From: CAVTRI01 sp963737075
GTDB taxonomy: Bacteria; Actinomycetota; Acidimicrobiia; Acidimicrobiales; Palsa-688
Assembly (NCBI GenBank): GCA_963737075.1
Contig: CAVTRI010000001.1
Coordinates: 2,170,001 to 2,234,000 of the forward strand
Direction: 5' to 3'
Length of the DNA stretch: 64,000 nucleotides
Each line of letters starts with the position of its first letter. The first letter of the stretch is position 1. This document shows, in pieces, positions 33,623-41,989 of this stretch. The position numbers and the translations under genes are program-made. Below the pieces are notes generated by a model, which worked only from the letters and a program-made list of their open reading frames with translations, ran no database searches and was not told the origin of the DNA.

Positions 33623-34104
33623 TCAAGGTGAGTTGGCCCCACCGTGATCACGAGTGTTGGCCCCGCGTCGGCCGGTCTTGGTGGTGAGGAGCCGGTAGCT
33701 TTGGGTGCCGGTTTCGATGATGTGGGCGTTGAAGGTGAGCCGGTCGACGATGGCGGCGACGAGACGGGGGTCGGTGACGATGTGGCCCCATTCGCTGAAG
33801 GGCAGGTTGGAGGCGGTGACCATGGAGGCTCGTTCTTCTCGTTCGGTGATGATCTGGAAGAGCAGTTCGGCGCCTCGGGTGTCGAGCTGGACGTAGCCGA
33901 GCTCGTCGAGGCAGAGCAGCTCGAGGCGTCCGTAGCGGCCGACGATGCGCGATAGGCGTCGTTCGTCGGCGGCTTCGGCGAGTTCGTTGACCAACTGGGC
34001 GGCGGTGACGTAGCGGACCCGGCGTCCTTGTTCGCAGGCGGCGACGCCGAGGGCGATGGACAGGTGGGTCTTGCCGGTGCCGGAAGGGACAGCGACAGAC
34101 TGCA
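33623..34104 (-). pseudogene. IS21 IstB-like ATPase remnant, 5' truncated
   Basis: The remnant starts just at the Walker A (AVPSGTGKTHLSIALGVAAC) and runs through VRYVTAAQLVNELAEAADER, LELLCLDELGYVQLDTRGAE (Walker B) and SNLPFSEWGHIVTDPRLVAA to MDRL-like IVDRLTFNAHIIETGTQSYR. This is the C-terminal two thirds of IstB, the IS21 transposition helper. The N-terminal part and the partner transposase istA are missing; the break point at about 34104-34117 joins the cargo of the serine recombinase. Not expected to be active. Confidence 0.85.
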
Positions 34105-34117
34105 ACATCTCCGGCGC

Positions 34118-34402
34118 GTGCTGCCGTGCGAGGTGCGGGTGACGTCGGGTTTGCATCCGCTGTTCGGGAGGCTGCTGGAGGCGAGGAGTTTCAAGCGGTG
34201 GGAGGGCGACGTGCTGCTTGTGGTCGTGCTTCCGGATGGGACTCCTGGGACCATTCCGCTGGAGGCGACCGACGTGCTGGGCGAGCCGGTGTCGACACAG
34301 GCGGTGTCGGCGGCGTTGTCGGTCGATGGTGTTCGGCGTCTTCGGGTGCTGGTCGAAGCGTTGGTGCCGGGGTCCCGAAAGGTCACCAAGACGCGCAAAT
34401 AG
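34118..34402 (+). CDS. Small recombinase-accessory protein (DUF5372-like)
   Basis: 94 aa from GTG 34118; GTG codons at 34133 and 34139 are alternatives. VTSGLHPLFGRLLEARSFKR, GDVLLVVVLPDGTPGTIPLE. The pattern 'HPLFG...F' followed by a short beta-rich domain resembles the DUF5372 proteins often found just before large recombinase genes in actinobacteria. Function unknown. It begins right at the IstB break, so the start of this cassette may be the insertion end that disrupted IS21. Confidence 0.55.
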   Translation: MLPCEVRVTSGLHPLFGRLLEARSFKRWEGDVLLVVVLPDGTPGTIPLEATDVLGEPVSTQAVSAALSVDGVRRLRVLVEALVPGSRKVTKTRK

Positions 34403-34438
34403 GCTCACCCAACCCTGTACGCGCCAACGAACCGGGAG

Positions 34439-34633
34439 GTGAGCCCTTTGCGAAGGTTCAGGATAGCCGCGCCCACTCAGATGGTCTTGGATGTGCCCGA
34501 CGCTCATCTGAGCGGGGCGCAGCGATGGTGGTCCCTGCCCGACACGGCTCGAGCATCGGCCTTGTCGCTGCTGGCACGGATGATCGCCGCCGGTGTCGTC
34601 GAGGAGGAGAACAGCGATGACGACAGTCGTTGA
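34439..34633 (+). CDS. Small conserved protein upstream of serine recombinase
   Basis: 64 aa from GTG 34439 with GGGAGG just upstream (TTG at 34448 is an alternative). It contains QMVLDVPDAHLSGAQRWWSL and LSLLARMIAAGVVEEENSDD; no domain recognised. Its last codons overlap the recombinase start at 34617, so the two are coupled. Similar small genes commonly precede this type of recombinase. Confidence 0.6.
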   Translation: MSPLRRFRIAAPTQMVLDVPDAHLSGAQRWWSLPDTARASALSLLARMIAAGVVEEENSDDDSR

Positions 34634-36852
34634 TGGCGTGTCGAAGGTGACGGGGTCTCATCTCGAGCGCGACGCGTTGGTGTATGTGCGCCAGTCCACC
34701 CTCACCCAGGTGCGCGAGCACACCGAGAGCCTGGAACGCCAGTATGAACTGGCCTTCCGGGCGCAGGCTCTGGGTTGGGCGCCCCGCCAGGTGGTCATCG
34801 TCGACGACGACCTGGGCCGCTCCGGGTCGGAGTCGACGCTGCGGGAGGGGTTCAAGAACCTGGTGGCCGACGTCGGTCTGGGAAGGGTCGGGATCATCTT
34901 GGGCATCGAGGTGTCCCGCCTGGCCCGCAACAACGCGGATTGGTATCAGCTGCTCGACCTGTGCGCGGTGACCGACACGCTCATCGCGGACGGTGACGGC
35001 CTGTATCACCCTGCGGACTTCAACGACCGCCTGGTGCTCGGGTTGAAAGGCACCATGTCGGAAGCCGAGTTGCACCTGATCCGTCATCGCTTGACCTCCG
35101 GGCTGCGTCACAAGGCGGCCAAGGGCGAGCTGCGCCAAGGCCTTCCGGTCGGCTTGGTCTATGACGTGGACGACCGGGTGATCCTCGATCCGAACGAGGC
35201 CGTCATCGAGGCGATCGCCACGGTCTTCCGCCGCTTCGACGAGCTGGGCTCGGCCCGCCAAGTGATGCTGTCGCTGCGCGGTGATGGCGTGTTGATCCCT
35301 CGCCGCCCCGCTGGCGCTCGCCGGGTGTCGTGGGCGGCCGCCAGCTATCCGGCCATCCACGACTTTTTAACTAACCCGGCCTACGCAGGCGCCTTCGTCT
35401 TCGGCCGCACGCGCACCGACAAACGTCTCGACACCACCGGCGGGCTGGTGTCCCGCACGCGGATGCTGCCCCGGGAGCAGTGGACCGTGCTCATCCCTGA
35501 CCACCATCGCGGCTTTGTCAGCTGGGAACGCTTCCAGCAAATCCAGGATCAGCTACGCACCAACTGGCGCCCACCTCGAGGCCACGGCGGCGGCGCAGTC
35601 CGCGAGGGAACGGCACTCCTGCAGGGCCTGGTGCGATGTGGGCGATGTGGACGGATGATGCAAACCGCCTATTCGGGGAAGAAGGGCAATTGCCCCCGCT
35701 ACGCGTGCGCCCGAGGCGCCCAGCTGTATGGCTCCCCCGAGCACTGCCAAAGCCTGGGCGGCCGGCGGCTCGAACAGCCGCGTCCTCGACGAGCTGTTCG
35801 CCGTGCTCGAACCAGCATCGCTGGCCGCCACCGCCACCGCCCTGCAACAAGCAGAAGCGCAGTATCGCCAACGGCTGGCCGTCTTCGAGCTCGCCGTCGA
35901 ACGAGCCCGCTTCGAGGCCGACCGGGCCCGGCGGCAATTCGAGGCCGTCGAACCCGAGAACCGACTGGTGGCCCGCACCCTGGAGCGGGCCTGGGAGGCC
36001 GCGCTCGTCGGGCAGCGCCAGGCCGAAGCGGACCTTGCTGCCCAGCGAGCCCGCCAACCGACCCGCCTGACCGACGACGAGGTCGCCTGGCTGAACCGAG
36101 CCGGTGCCGACGTGCGAGCCGTGTTCGCCGCTTCCACCACCACCTGGAGGCAACGCAAGCAGCTGGTCCGCGCGGTCATCCGCGAGGTCGTCGTCTCCGT
36201 GCGCGTCGACGATCGGGAAGCTGACGTGTCGATCCTGTGGGAAGGCGGGGCCACCACCAGCCTCGTCCTGCGGCTCAACAAGACCGGCGGACACTATCGG
36301 ACCACCGACGAGGACACCGTCACGTTGGTGCGCCGTTTGGCCCAGCACTACACCGACAAGACCATCGCCGCCATCCTGGCCAAACAAGGCCGTCGCACCG
36401 GCACCGGCCTTACCTTCACCCGCAGCCGGGTCACATCGCTACGCGCCAGCTACGACATCCCCGTCCACACACCATCCAGCGTCATCACACCCATCGGCGA
36501 TGATGAGCCCGTGGTGTCCATCTATCAGGCCGAGAAAATCCTCGGCGTCGATCACAGCACCATCTATCGGTGGCTTGCCACCGGGTTCATCACCGGCGAG
36601 CAACTGACACCCGGCAGCCCATGGCGACTGAGAATCACCACCGAGTTCCGCCAGAGGCTCGTGCCCGACGTGCCCACAGGCTGGCTGCCCCTCGCCGAGG
36701 CGGCCAAAGCCCTCGGTGTCGCCCGCCAGACGGTGTTGCACAAGGTCCAACGCGGCGAACTCGAAGCCGTCCACGTCACCCGTGGAAAGCGAAAAGGCCT
36801 GCGAATCAAGGTCTTCGCCGACACGCCTGGACTGTTCGCGACAACCAAATGA
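34617..36852 (+). pseudogene. Large serine recombinase, frameshifted near 35780
   Basis: About 745 codons. N-terminal resolvase domain: DALVYVRQSTLTQVREHTES with the catalytic Ser, VDDDLGRSGS, IEVSRLARNN. It continues with the recombinase domain (FLTNPAYAGAFVFGRTRTDK), a zinc ribbon (LVRCGRCGRMMQTAYSGKKG, CPRYACARG), then after one extra C near 35775-35783 a coiled-coil segment (AVLEPASLAATATALQQAEA) and two C-terminal excisionase-like helix-turn-helix modules (SIYQAEKILGVDHSTIYRWL; LAEAAKALGVARQTVLHKVQ). ATG at 34617 follows GAGGAGGAG. If the shift is real, the catalytic and zinc-ribbon parts remain but the coiled coil is lost. It probably mobilises a separate unit inside the sbcC element. 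Confidence 0.88.
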
Positions 36853-37103
36853 AAGGAACGCGCAGTGTCAACCACGACCGGGACCGGGAGGCAAAAGGCA
36901 ACCAGGTGCCGCAGCCGGGCTGCGGCACGAAGTCCATGATTGCTGGCGACAACCTTCGCCCCGCCGGCGTCAAGGCCTCCGCTCGCTGCGCTCACTCCGC
37001 TCGGCCTGCGGCCGAACCCTTGACCCCGGCTCCCACACAAGACAGGGCTGGCGCAGACAGGCCTGCCCCTTGACAACCGGCCCCTCTTCATAGAGAGGCC
37101 CCT
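36853..37103 (+). ncRNA. Candidate IS110 bridge (seek) RNA region
   Basis: 251 non-coding bases directly before the IS110 transposase. They contain a perfect 10-bp hairpin with a 3-base loop at 36906-36928 (GTGCCGCAGC, CGG, GCTGCGGCAC) and further short complementary stretches. In IS110-family elements this upstream non-coding end encodes the guide RNA that pairs with donor and target DNA. Loops and element ends were not resolved by hand. Confidence 0.45.
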
Positions 37104-38126
37104 GTGTCTGACAAACAGTATGTCGGTGTTGATCTTCATCGGCGCCGGTCGCTGATCGTGCGCATGGACGGGGAGGGCAACCGGCTGTCGACGGCCCGGA
37201 TCGCCAACGACCCCTTGATCCTGGCCGGCGAGATCGCCAAGGCCGGGCCCGAGGCGGAGGTCGTGATGGAAGCGACCTATTCGTGGTACTGGGCGGCGGA
37301 CGTGATCAACGAGTGCGACGCCCGACTGCATCTGGCCCACCCGCTGGGGGTCAAAGGGTTCACCTATCGGCGGGTGAAAAACGACGAGCGGGACGCGGCC
37401 GACCTGGCCGACCTGTTGCGCATGGGACGACTGCCGGAGGCGTGGGCGGCCCCACCCGAGGTGCGCGAGCTTCGGGAGCTGGTCCGCCACCGAGACAAAC
37501 TGGTCCGGCTGCGCTCCGGGCTGAAAGCCCAAATCCACGCCGTATTGGGCAAAGAAGGGCGGCCGGTGCCGGTCAGCGACCTGTTCGGAGTGGCCGGCTC
37601 GGTCATGCTCGACCACACCCCGATGTCGGAGCCGTTCGCCCGGCGGGTGGCGTCCCTGCGCCGGCTGATCGCCGACTACGACAAGGAGATCGCCCTCTTC
37701 GAGCGGCTCATCGCCGGCCGCCTCCGCGACAACACCGGCTACCACGCCGTCCAGGCCATCCCCGGAGTCGGTCCGGTGTTGGCCGCGGTGTTCGTGGCCG
37801 AGATCGGCGACGTGGACCGCTTCGCCACCCCGGCCAAGCTGTGCTGCTGGGCCGGGCTCACCCCCCGCCACCACGAGTCCGACACCACCGTGCGCCGGGG
37901 CCACATCTCCAAGCAGGGCTCCAAACTGGTCCGCTGGGCTGCGGTCGAAGCCGCCCAGAAAGCCCCCACCGGGACCTTCGTCAAAGACACATTCCGTCGC
38001 ATCGCCGACCGCCGCAACTGCCGGCCCATCGCCAAAGTGGCCGTCGCCCGCAAGATCCTGACCCTCGTCTACTACGGGCTCAGAGACGGCGACATCCGCT
38101 GCCTGCACGCCGTCGACGAGTCGTGA
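37104..38126 (+). mobile_element. IS110-family transposase (DEDD recombinase)
   Basis: 340 aa. The N-terminal RuvC-like domain has D in YVGVDLHRRRSLIV, E in VVMEATYSWYWAADV and the Asp pair in VKNDERDAADLADLL. The C-terminal transposase-20 domain has the helix-hairpin IPGVGPVLAAVFVAEIGDVD, CCWAGLTPRHHESDTTVRRG, and a Ser or Lys-rich ISKQGSKLVRWAAVEAAQ region carrying the catalytic Ser. GTG at 37104 with AGAGAGG upstream. The frame is intact, so the element may be active. No terminal inverted repeats are expected for this family. Confidence 0.93.
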
Positions 38127-38752
38127 CCCAGCTCGGACGCAGCCGGACCCGCGAGCTCGTAGGGCGGTCTGACCCCCACCGCGGTCGTGGCCTTGATTGA
38201 ACCCGGCCGGCTGCAGCCGAACCACTCCATGCCGCCCTGCCGCGGCGAAGGAATGACCGGCACCCACCACACGGGCTGCCCACCCCGACGGCAACTCGGG
38301 ACCTGGAGAAGGCCTTCGTCCACCTGGCCCCCACCCCACCCCCGGCAACGACCCGGCGACCAAGCAGGCAAGGAGCCACCCCGCCCAAAGCGCCACCATT
38401 CACCATCCGCCCAGCTCGCAGGACAACCACGCCCGCGAGCCCGGTTCACCGCCCCCCCACACGATCTCGGTGCGGCACACGAAACCCCAACGGAGCCAAC
38501 TGCCGTCGGCGCTGCCATTGACAACCCCGCTCCTTTCAGGAATGACCGCCCTGGCGACGCGGCTGAAGTCAGGGGACAGGATGAGGTGCCCGGCCGTCGA
38601 CCGCCAGCGCCGAACGAACGATATGTCCTGTTGAATGTGGCATCGGGTTGCGTGGTCGATGCCAAGCATCGCCAAAAGGAGCAGCGGATAGCCGGATCGC
38701 TCGGAGGAAGCGCGGGCTGTCGTCGTCACACACCGTATCTACGCTCGGTCGT
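38127..38752. other. Non-coding stretch, right flank of IS110
   Basis: 626 bases without a convincing gene; the readable frames are Pro/Arg/His-rich and lack ribosome sites. TTGACAACC at about 38519 resembles the TTGACAACC at about 37071 just before the transposase, which may mark related element ends or a -35 box at the right end. The exact IS110 boundary could not be placed. Confidence 0.4.
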
Positions 38753-38980
38753 ATGCCGCCGCTACCTCGCGTTACCGGCCGCGATGTCGTCCAGGCTCTA
38801 CGACGACTCGGCTGGGTGGTGGTCGTGCAAAGAGGATCCCACATCCAGCTCAAGCATCCGAGCGGGGGCGGCCGAGTGACCGTGCCGGTGCATGCCGGTG
38901 AGACGATTGGCCCTGGCCTGCTCAGGTCGATCCTGCCCCAGACCGGACTGACCAGCGACGACTTCCGGGCCGCCTTGTGA
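38753..38980 (+). CDS. hicA: HicA-family mRNA interferase toxin
   Basis: 75 aa, the expected length for HicA. PRVTGRDVVQALRRLGWVVV, QRGSHIQLKHPSGGGRVTVP, VHAGETIGPGLLRSILPQTG. The conserved GSH of the RNA-binding fold includes the catalytic His. HicA cleaves mRNA when not held by HicB. ATG at 38753. Followed four bases later by hicB. It may stabilise the mobile element by addiction. Confidence 0.9.
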   Translation: MPPLPRVTGRDVVQALRRLGWVVVVQRGSHIQLKHPSGGGRVTVPVHAGETIGPGLLRSILPQTGLTSDDFRAAL

Positions 38981-38984
38981 GAGG

Positions 38985-39218
38985 ATGACCAGAGTGCGTA
39001 CCTACACGATCGTGGTCGAGCCTGACGAAACCGGCGACTTGGTCGTCACGGTGCCGGCCTTGCCCGGGTGCTTTACCCATGGCAGGACCATCGAAGAGTG
39101 CAAAGAGCGGGCGATCGAAGCCATTGAGGTCTACATCGCCGGACTTCTGGCCGACGGCGAACCAGTGCCAGACGAAGCTGGCACCCCACAGCTCGTATCA
39201 GTCACAGTCGCCACCTGA
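38985..39218 (+). CDS. hicB: HicB-family antitoxin
   Basis: 77 aa. YTIVVEPDETGDLVVTVPAL, PGCFTHGRTIEECKERAIEA is the HicB partial RNase H fold. It lacks an obvious C-terminal helix-turn-helix, so autoregulation may need another mode, or may occur through a complex with HicA. ATG at 38985, with GTG at 38994 as an alternative. It neutralises HicA by direct binding. Confidence 0.9.
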   Translation: MTRVRTYTIVVEPDETGDLVVTVPALPGCFTHGRTIEECKERAIEAIEVYIAGLLADGEPVPDEAGTPQLVSVTVAT

Positions 39219-39322
39219 ACTGACGAGCGCCGAACGCCGATCCTCGGCGCTGGGTCTGCGGCGGCCAAAGGTGGACTGAGGTCGCACAGATTGGCCAGTT
39301 CGGGGCGAACTGCGTTCTGGAG

Positions 39323-39674
39323 TTAGGCGGCGAGGGCTCTTCGCAAGCTGGTTAGCCGGTCGTGGTCGAGGGAGTACCAGACCCATTTGCCGCGCCGGTC
39401 GCCGTGGACGAGTCCGGCGTCTCCGAGGATCTTCAGGTGGTGGGAGATGGTGCCTTGGCTTTTGCCGATGGGCTGGATGAACTCGCAGACGCAGAATCTC
39501 GCCTTCGGGCGCGACGGCCAGCATGGAGAGCAGCCGGAGACGGACCGGATCGCCAAGGGCGTTGAATCCCACCGCTAGCTGGGCGGCCTCGTCGCTATCG
39601 AGGGGGGCGGCGAGCACTGACGGGCAGCATTCCACTTCGTTGCTCACCTCGATGACGGCTTGCGATCTCGGCAC
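39323..39674 (-). pseudogene. arsR: ArsR/SmtB arsenic repressor, frameshifted near 39497
   Basis: N-terminal part: VEVSN-type start, ECCPSVLAAPLD, QLAVGFNALGDPVRLRLLSM, LAVAPEGEI. C-terminal part, one base off: CVCEFIQPIGKSQGTISHHL, KILGDAGLVHGDRRGKWVWY. Joined they make a standard winged-helix ArsR of about 115 aa with the arsenic-binding CVCEF motif. One extra T in GAGATTCTGCGT explains the shift. GTG at 39674 with GGGAG upstream. It is divergent from the ars genes and would repress them until arsenite binds. A shift here would leave the operon unregulated if real. Confidence 0.85.
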
Positions 39675-39696
39675 GGTACTCTCCCATTGACAACTG

Positions 39697-39737
39697 TTGA
39701 TGTATCGGTCATCATCAACGTATCGACTGTTGTCGAT
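39697..39737. promoter_or_regulatory. arsO: Candidate ArsR operator in the ars divergent promoter
   Basis: Two inverted repeats lie between arsR and arsI: TTGATG...CATCAA (39697-39718) and ATCGAC-TGTT-GTCGAT (39722-39737, perfect 6-bp arms). ArsR-family repressors bind imperfect A/T-containing palindromes of this kind. The arsI ribosome site AGGAGG follows at about 39744. Confidence 0.6.
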
Positions 39738-39756
39738 GTTATCAGGAGGTCATCCC

Positions 39757-40227
39757 TTGTCCCGAGTTCAACTTGCCTTAAACGTCGCTGACCTGGACGC
39801 CGCCATCGATTTCTACTCCAAGCTCTTCGCCGCCGAACCGGCCAAGACCCGACCGGGCTACGCCAACTTCGCCATCGCTGATCCACCCCTAAAGCTGGTC
39901 CTGATTGAGCACCCCCAAGGGCGGGAGCATGGCACCGCCGGGGCGCTGAATCACCTTGGCGTCGAGGTCGAGACCCCCGAGCAGGTCCAGGCCGCGACGA
40001 CCCGGCTAGCTGACCAGGGCCTCGACCCCGACGTGCAGGAGTCCACAACCTGTTGTTACGCGGTCCAGGACAAAGCCTGGGTGGACGATCCCGACGGCGC
40101 TCCCTGGGAGTTCTACACGGTGCTCGCTGACGCCCCCGAAGAGACCGGGCTGGGATGCTCCACCGAGTCCTGTCAGCCCGAACCGGTCACCGTGGACGTG
40201 GCCGGGTCCGGTCGCTCCTGCTGCTAG
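39757..40227 (+). CDS. arsI: ArsI-like C-As lyase (glyoxalase/dioxygenase fold)
   Basis: 156 aa. SRVQLALNVADLDAAIDFYS, KLFAAEPAKTRPGYANFAIA, LNHLGVEVETPEQV, then STTCCYAVQDKAWVDDPDG with the vicinal Cys pair that binds trivalent organoarsenicals, and a Cys-containing tail (GCSTESCQ ... GRSCC). His and Glu of the vicinal-oxygen-chelate iron site are present (NHLGVE; WEFYTV). It splits methylarsenite to arsenite; CadI-type proteins share the fold. TTG at 39757 follows AGGAGG with good spacing. First gene of arsI-aqpS-arsC. Confidence 0.88.
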   Translation: MSRVQLALNVADLDAAIDFYSKLFAAEPAKTRPGYANFAIADPPLKLVLIEHPQGREHGTAGALNHLGVEVETPEQVQAATTRLADQGLDPDVQESTTCCYAVQDKAWVDDPDGAPWEFYTVLADAPEETGLGCSTESCQPEPVTVDVAGSGRSCC

Positions 40228-40235
40228 CCGCTCCC

Positions 40236-40973
40236 ATGATGAACGGGAGGGAGCTGGGGCGGCGGCTGCTGGCTGAGTGGCTGGGCAGCGCTCTGCTGGC
40301 GGCGGCGGTGATCGGATCGGGTATAGCCGCCCAACGGCTTTCGCCCGGTCAGACCGGACTGGAACTGTTCGAGAACGCGGCGGCTACCGGCGCCGGCCTG
40401 TACGCCTTGATCCTGATGCTCGGCCCGGTGTCGGGGGCGCACTTCAACCCGGTGGTGTCCTTCGTGGATGCCGCCTTCGGCGCGACCCGGTGGCGCACCG
40501 CTCTGATCTACTTGCCTGCCCAGGTGGCGGGCTGCGTCTGCGGAGCGGTGCTCGCCAACGTGATGTTCTCGCTCTCGGCGGTGAGTATCTCGACCCATAA
40601 TCGGGCCAGCTGGGCGCACTTCCTGTCCGAGATAGTCGCCACCGCCGGGTTGATCCTGGTCGTCTTCTGTCTGGTGCGCACCCGGCGAACGGCGATCGTG
40701 CCCGCCGCGGTGGGGGCCTACATCGGGGCCGCTTACTTCTTCACTAGCTCTACCAGCTTCGCTAACCCCGCCATCACTGTTGGGCGGATGTTCTCCAACA
40801 CCTTCGCCGGGATCGCACCCTCGTCGGCTCCCAGCTTCATCGCTGCTCAGATCCTGGGCGGGGTGGTGGCCTTCGCCCTCATACGAGTTCTCTATCCGAG
40901 GCTCCAAGACCGATCCGGCGATCAGAGCGAGCCGGTGGCGATCGACACCAGTCCCGCTGAGGAAGTCGTATGA
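40236..40973 (+). CDS. aqpS: AqpS-like aquaglyceroporin, arsenite channel
   Basis: 245 aa, six predicted helices of the MIP family. The two pore loops are SGAHFNPVVSFVDAAFG (NPV in place of NPA) and FANPAITVGRMFSNTFAGIA. The N-terminus has RLLAEWLGSALLAAAVIGSG. Such channels in ars operons let arsenite leave downhill after arsenate reduction, replacing an ArsB/Acr3 pump; no pump gene is in the window. ATG at 40236, eight bases after arsI. Its TGA overlaps the arsC ATG. Confidence 0.92.
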   Translation: MMNGRELGRRLLAEWLGSALLAAAVIGSGIAAQRLSPGQTGLELFENAAATGAGLYALILMLGPVSGAHFNPVVSFVDAAFGATRWRTALIYLPAQVAGCVCGAVLANVMFSLSAVSISTHNRASWAHFLSEIVATAGLILVVFCLVRTRRTAIVPAAVGAYIGAAYFFTSSTSFANPAITVGRMFSNTFAGIAPSSAPSFIAAQILGGVVAFALIRVLYPRLQDRSGDQSEPVAIDTSPAEEVV

Positions 40974-41368
40974 CGCAGACGCCGATCGTGCTGTTCCTCT
41001 GCACCCACAACGCTGGTCGCAGCCTGGCTGCCAAGGTGCTGCTCGACCACTACGCCCAAGGCCGGGTCGATGTCCGCTCGGCCGGGTCTGAACCCGCCAA
41101 CGAACTCAACCCGTCGGTCGTCGCCGTGCTCCAAGAGCGTGGACTCGACCCCTCCCAGGAGTTCCCCAAGCCATTGACCGACGAGACGGCCCGAGCCGCC
41201 GACGTAGTGGTCAGCATGGGCTGCGGCGAAACCTGCCCGGTGTACCCAGGCAAGACCTACCTCGACTGGGACCTCCCCGATCCCGCCGGTCAACCGATCG
41301 AAGCAGTCCGGCCCATCATCGACGAGATCGACCGGCAGGTCCGAGGACTAAAGAGCAAGATCACCTGA
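40970..41368 (+). CDS. arsC: Arsenate reductase, low-molecular-weight phosphatase type
   Basis: 132 aa. VLFLCTHNAGRSLAAKVLLD is the CX5R phosphate loop, VRSAGSEPANELNP and SMGCGETCPVYPGKTYLDWD carry the second and third redox Cys, with DLPDP as the acid motif. It reduces arsenate to arsenite using thioredoxin or mycothiol. ATG at 40970 (ATGA overlap). With AqpS it forms a complete reduce-and-leak resistance route, and ArsI adds organoarsenical breakdown. Confidence 0.95.
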   Translation: MTQTPIVLFLCTHNAGRSLAAKVLLDHYAQGRVDVRSAGSEPANELNPSVVAVLQERGLDPSQEFPKPLTDETARAADVVVSMGCGETCPVYPGKTYLDWDLPDPAGQPIEAVRPIIDEIDRQVRGLKSKIT

Positions 41369-41516
41369 TCGGCGCCCGCTGTCGTCGAAGGCAGACGGAG
41401 CCAGAACCCGCTCCAGACGGCTCCGCGCTCACTACGTCGCCAACGGTCCCACGTCCGTGGAAGGATGCGGGCCATGGGAGACCTAGAGCGTGCAAGTACG
41501 GCACAAAGACAGACGT

Positions 41517-41689
41517 ATCAAGGAAATGTTGCCGAATGCCATCGAGGTGGTGAAGCTGCCCGGCCGCCGGGCGCTGGCTCGGCCCATCTAGCGGTCGTTG
41601 GCCGGGGTGAGAGCCAGTTAGAGCGCATCATCGTTGGGTTTGCGGCCCGTTCCGACAATCCGAGGACGGCGCGGGAGTACGCCAACCAG
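41517..41689 (+). repeat. 173-bp direct repeat, right copy
   Basis: Second copy of the sbcC 3' end joined to the integrase 5' end. About four base differences from the copy at 31509-31681, all within the integrase segment. It follows the arsenic operon by 148 bases, so it marks the right junction of the first element (attR core) and the left end of a second, decayed element. Confidence 0.85.
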
Positions 41690-41975
41690 GGCGCAACACG
41701 GTCCGCTCCCGCAGCCCCGCGAAGTCGTCGTCGCTCATCGCCCGGGCAGGCCGACGTACAGGTGCAGGTGCGGCTGCCCGGAGCCTTGGAACTCCTTGAC
41801 CCACACCCCAACCAGCGGTTCCTTCCAGTGCCTCACCCACCGTCGCTCAAACGCGCGGCGGTGACGTTCCCACACCCGGCCGTCGGGTACCCACGAGGGC
41901 CAGGCACCCGGGTACGTCAGCGAGAGGCGCCGGGCGCGGCCCGACGAGTTCCCACGGGAGCGACACGAACAGTCG
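41690..41975 (-). pseudogene. Remnant of a second rep gene
   Basis: About 285 bases closely resemble rep between 33228 and 33510, including the parts that encode LTYPG, the WERHRRAFERRWVRRW-like stretch and the HUH region. Relative to the first element about 1.5 kb (most of int and the rep 3' part) is missing between the repeat and this piece. The piece ends where IS30 sequence begins. Confidence 0.8.
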
Positions 41976-41989
41976 GCGCATGTTCATCC

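Noticed and set aside
38127..38752. Possible proteins right of IS110
   Set aside because: Frames are Pro/Arg-rich, lack ribosome sites and have no domain; treated as non-coding flank.
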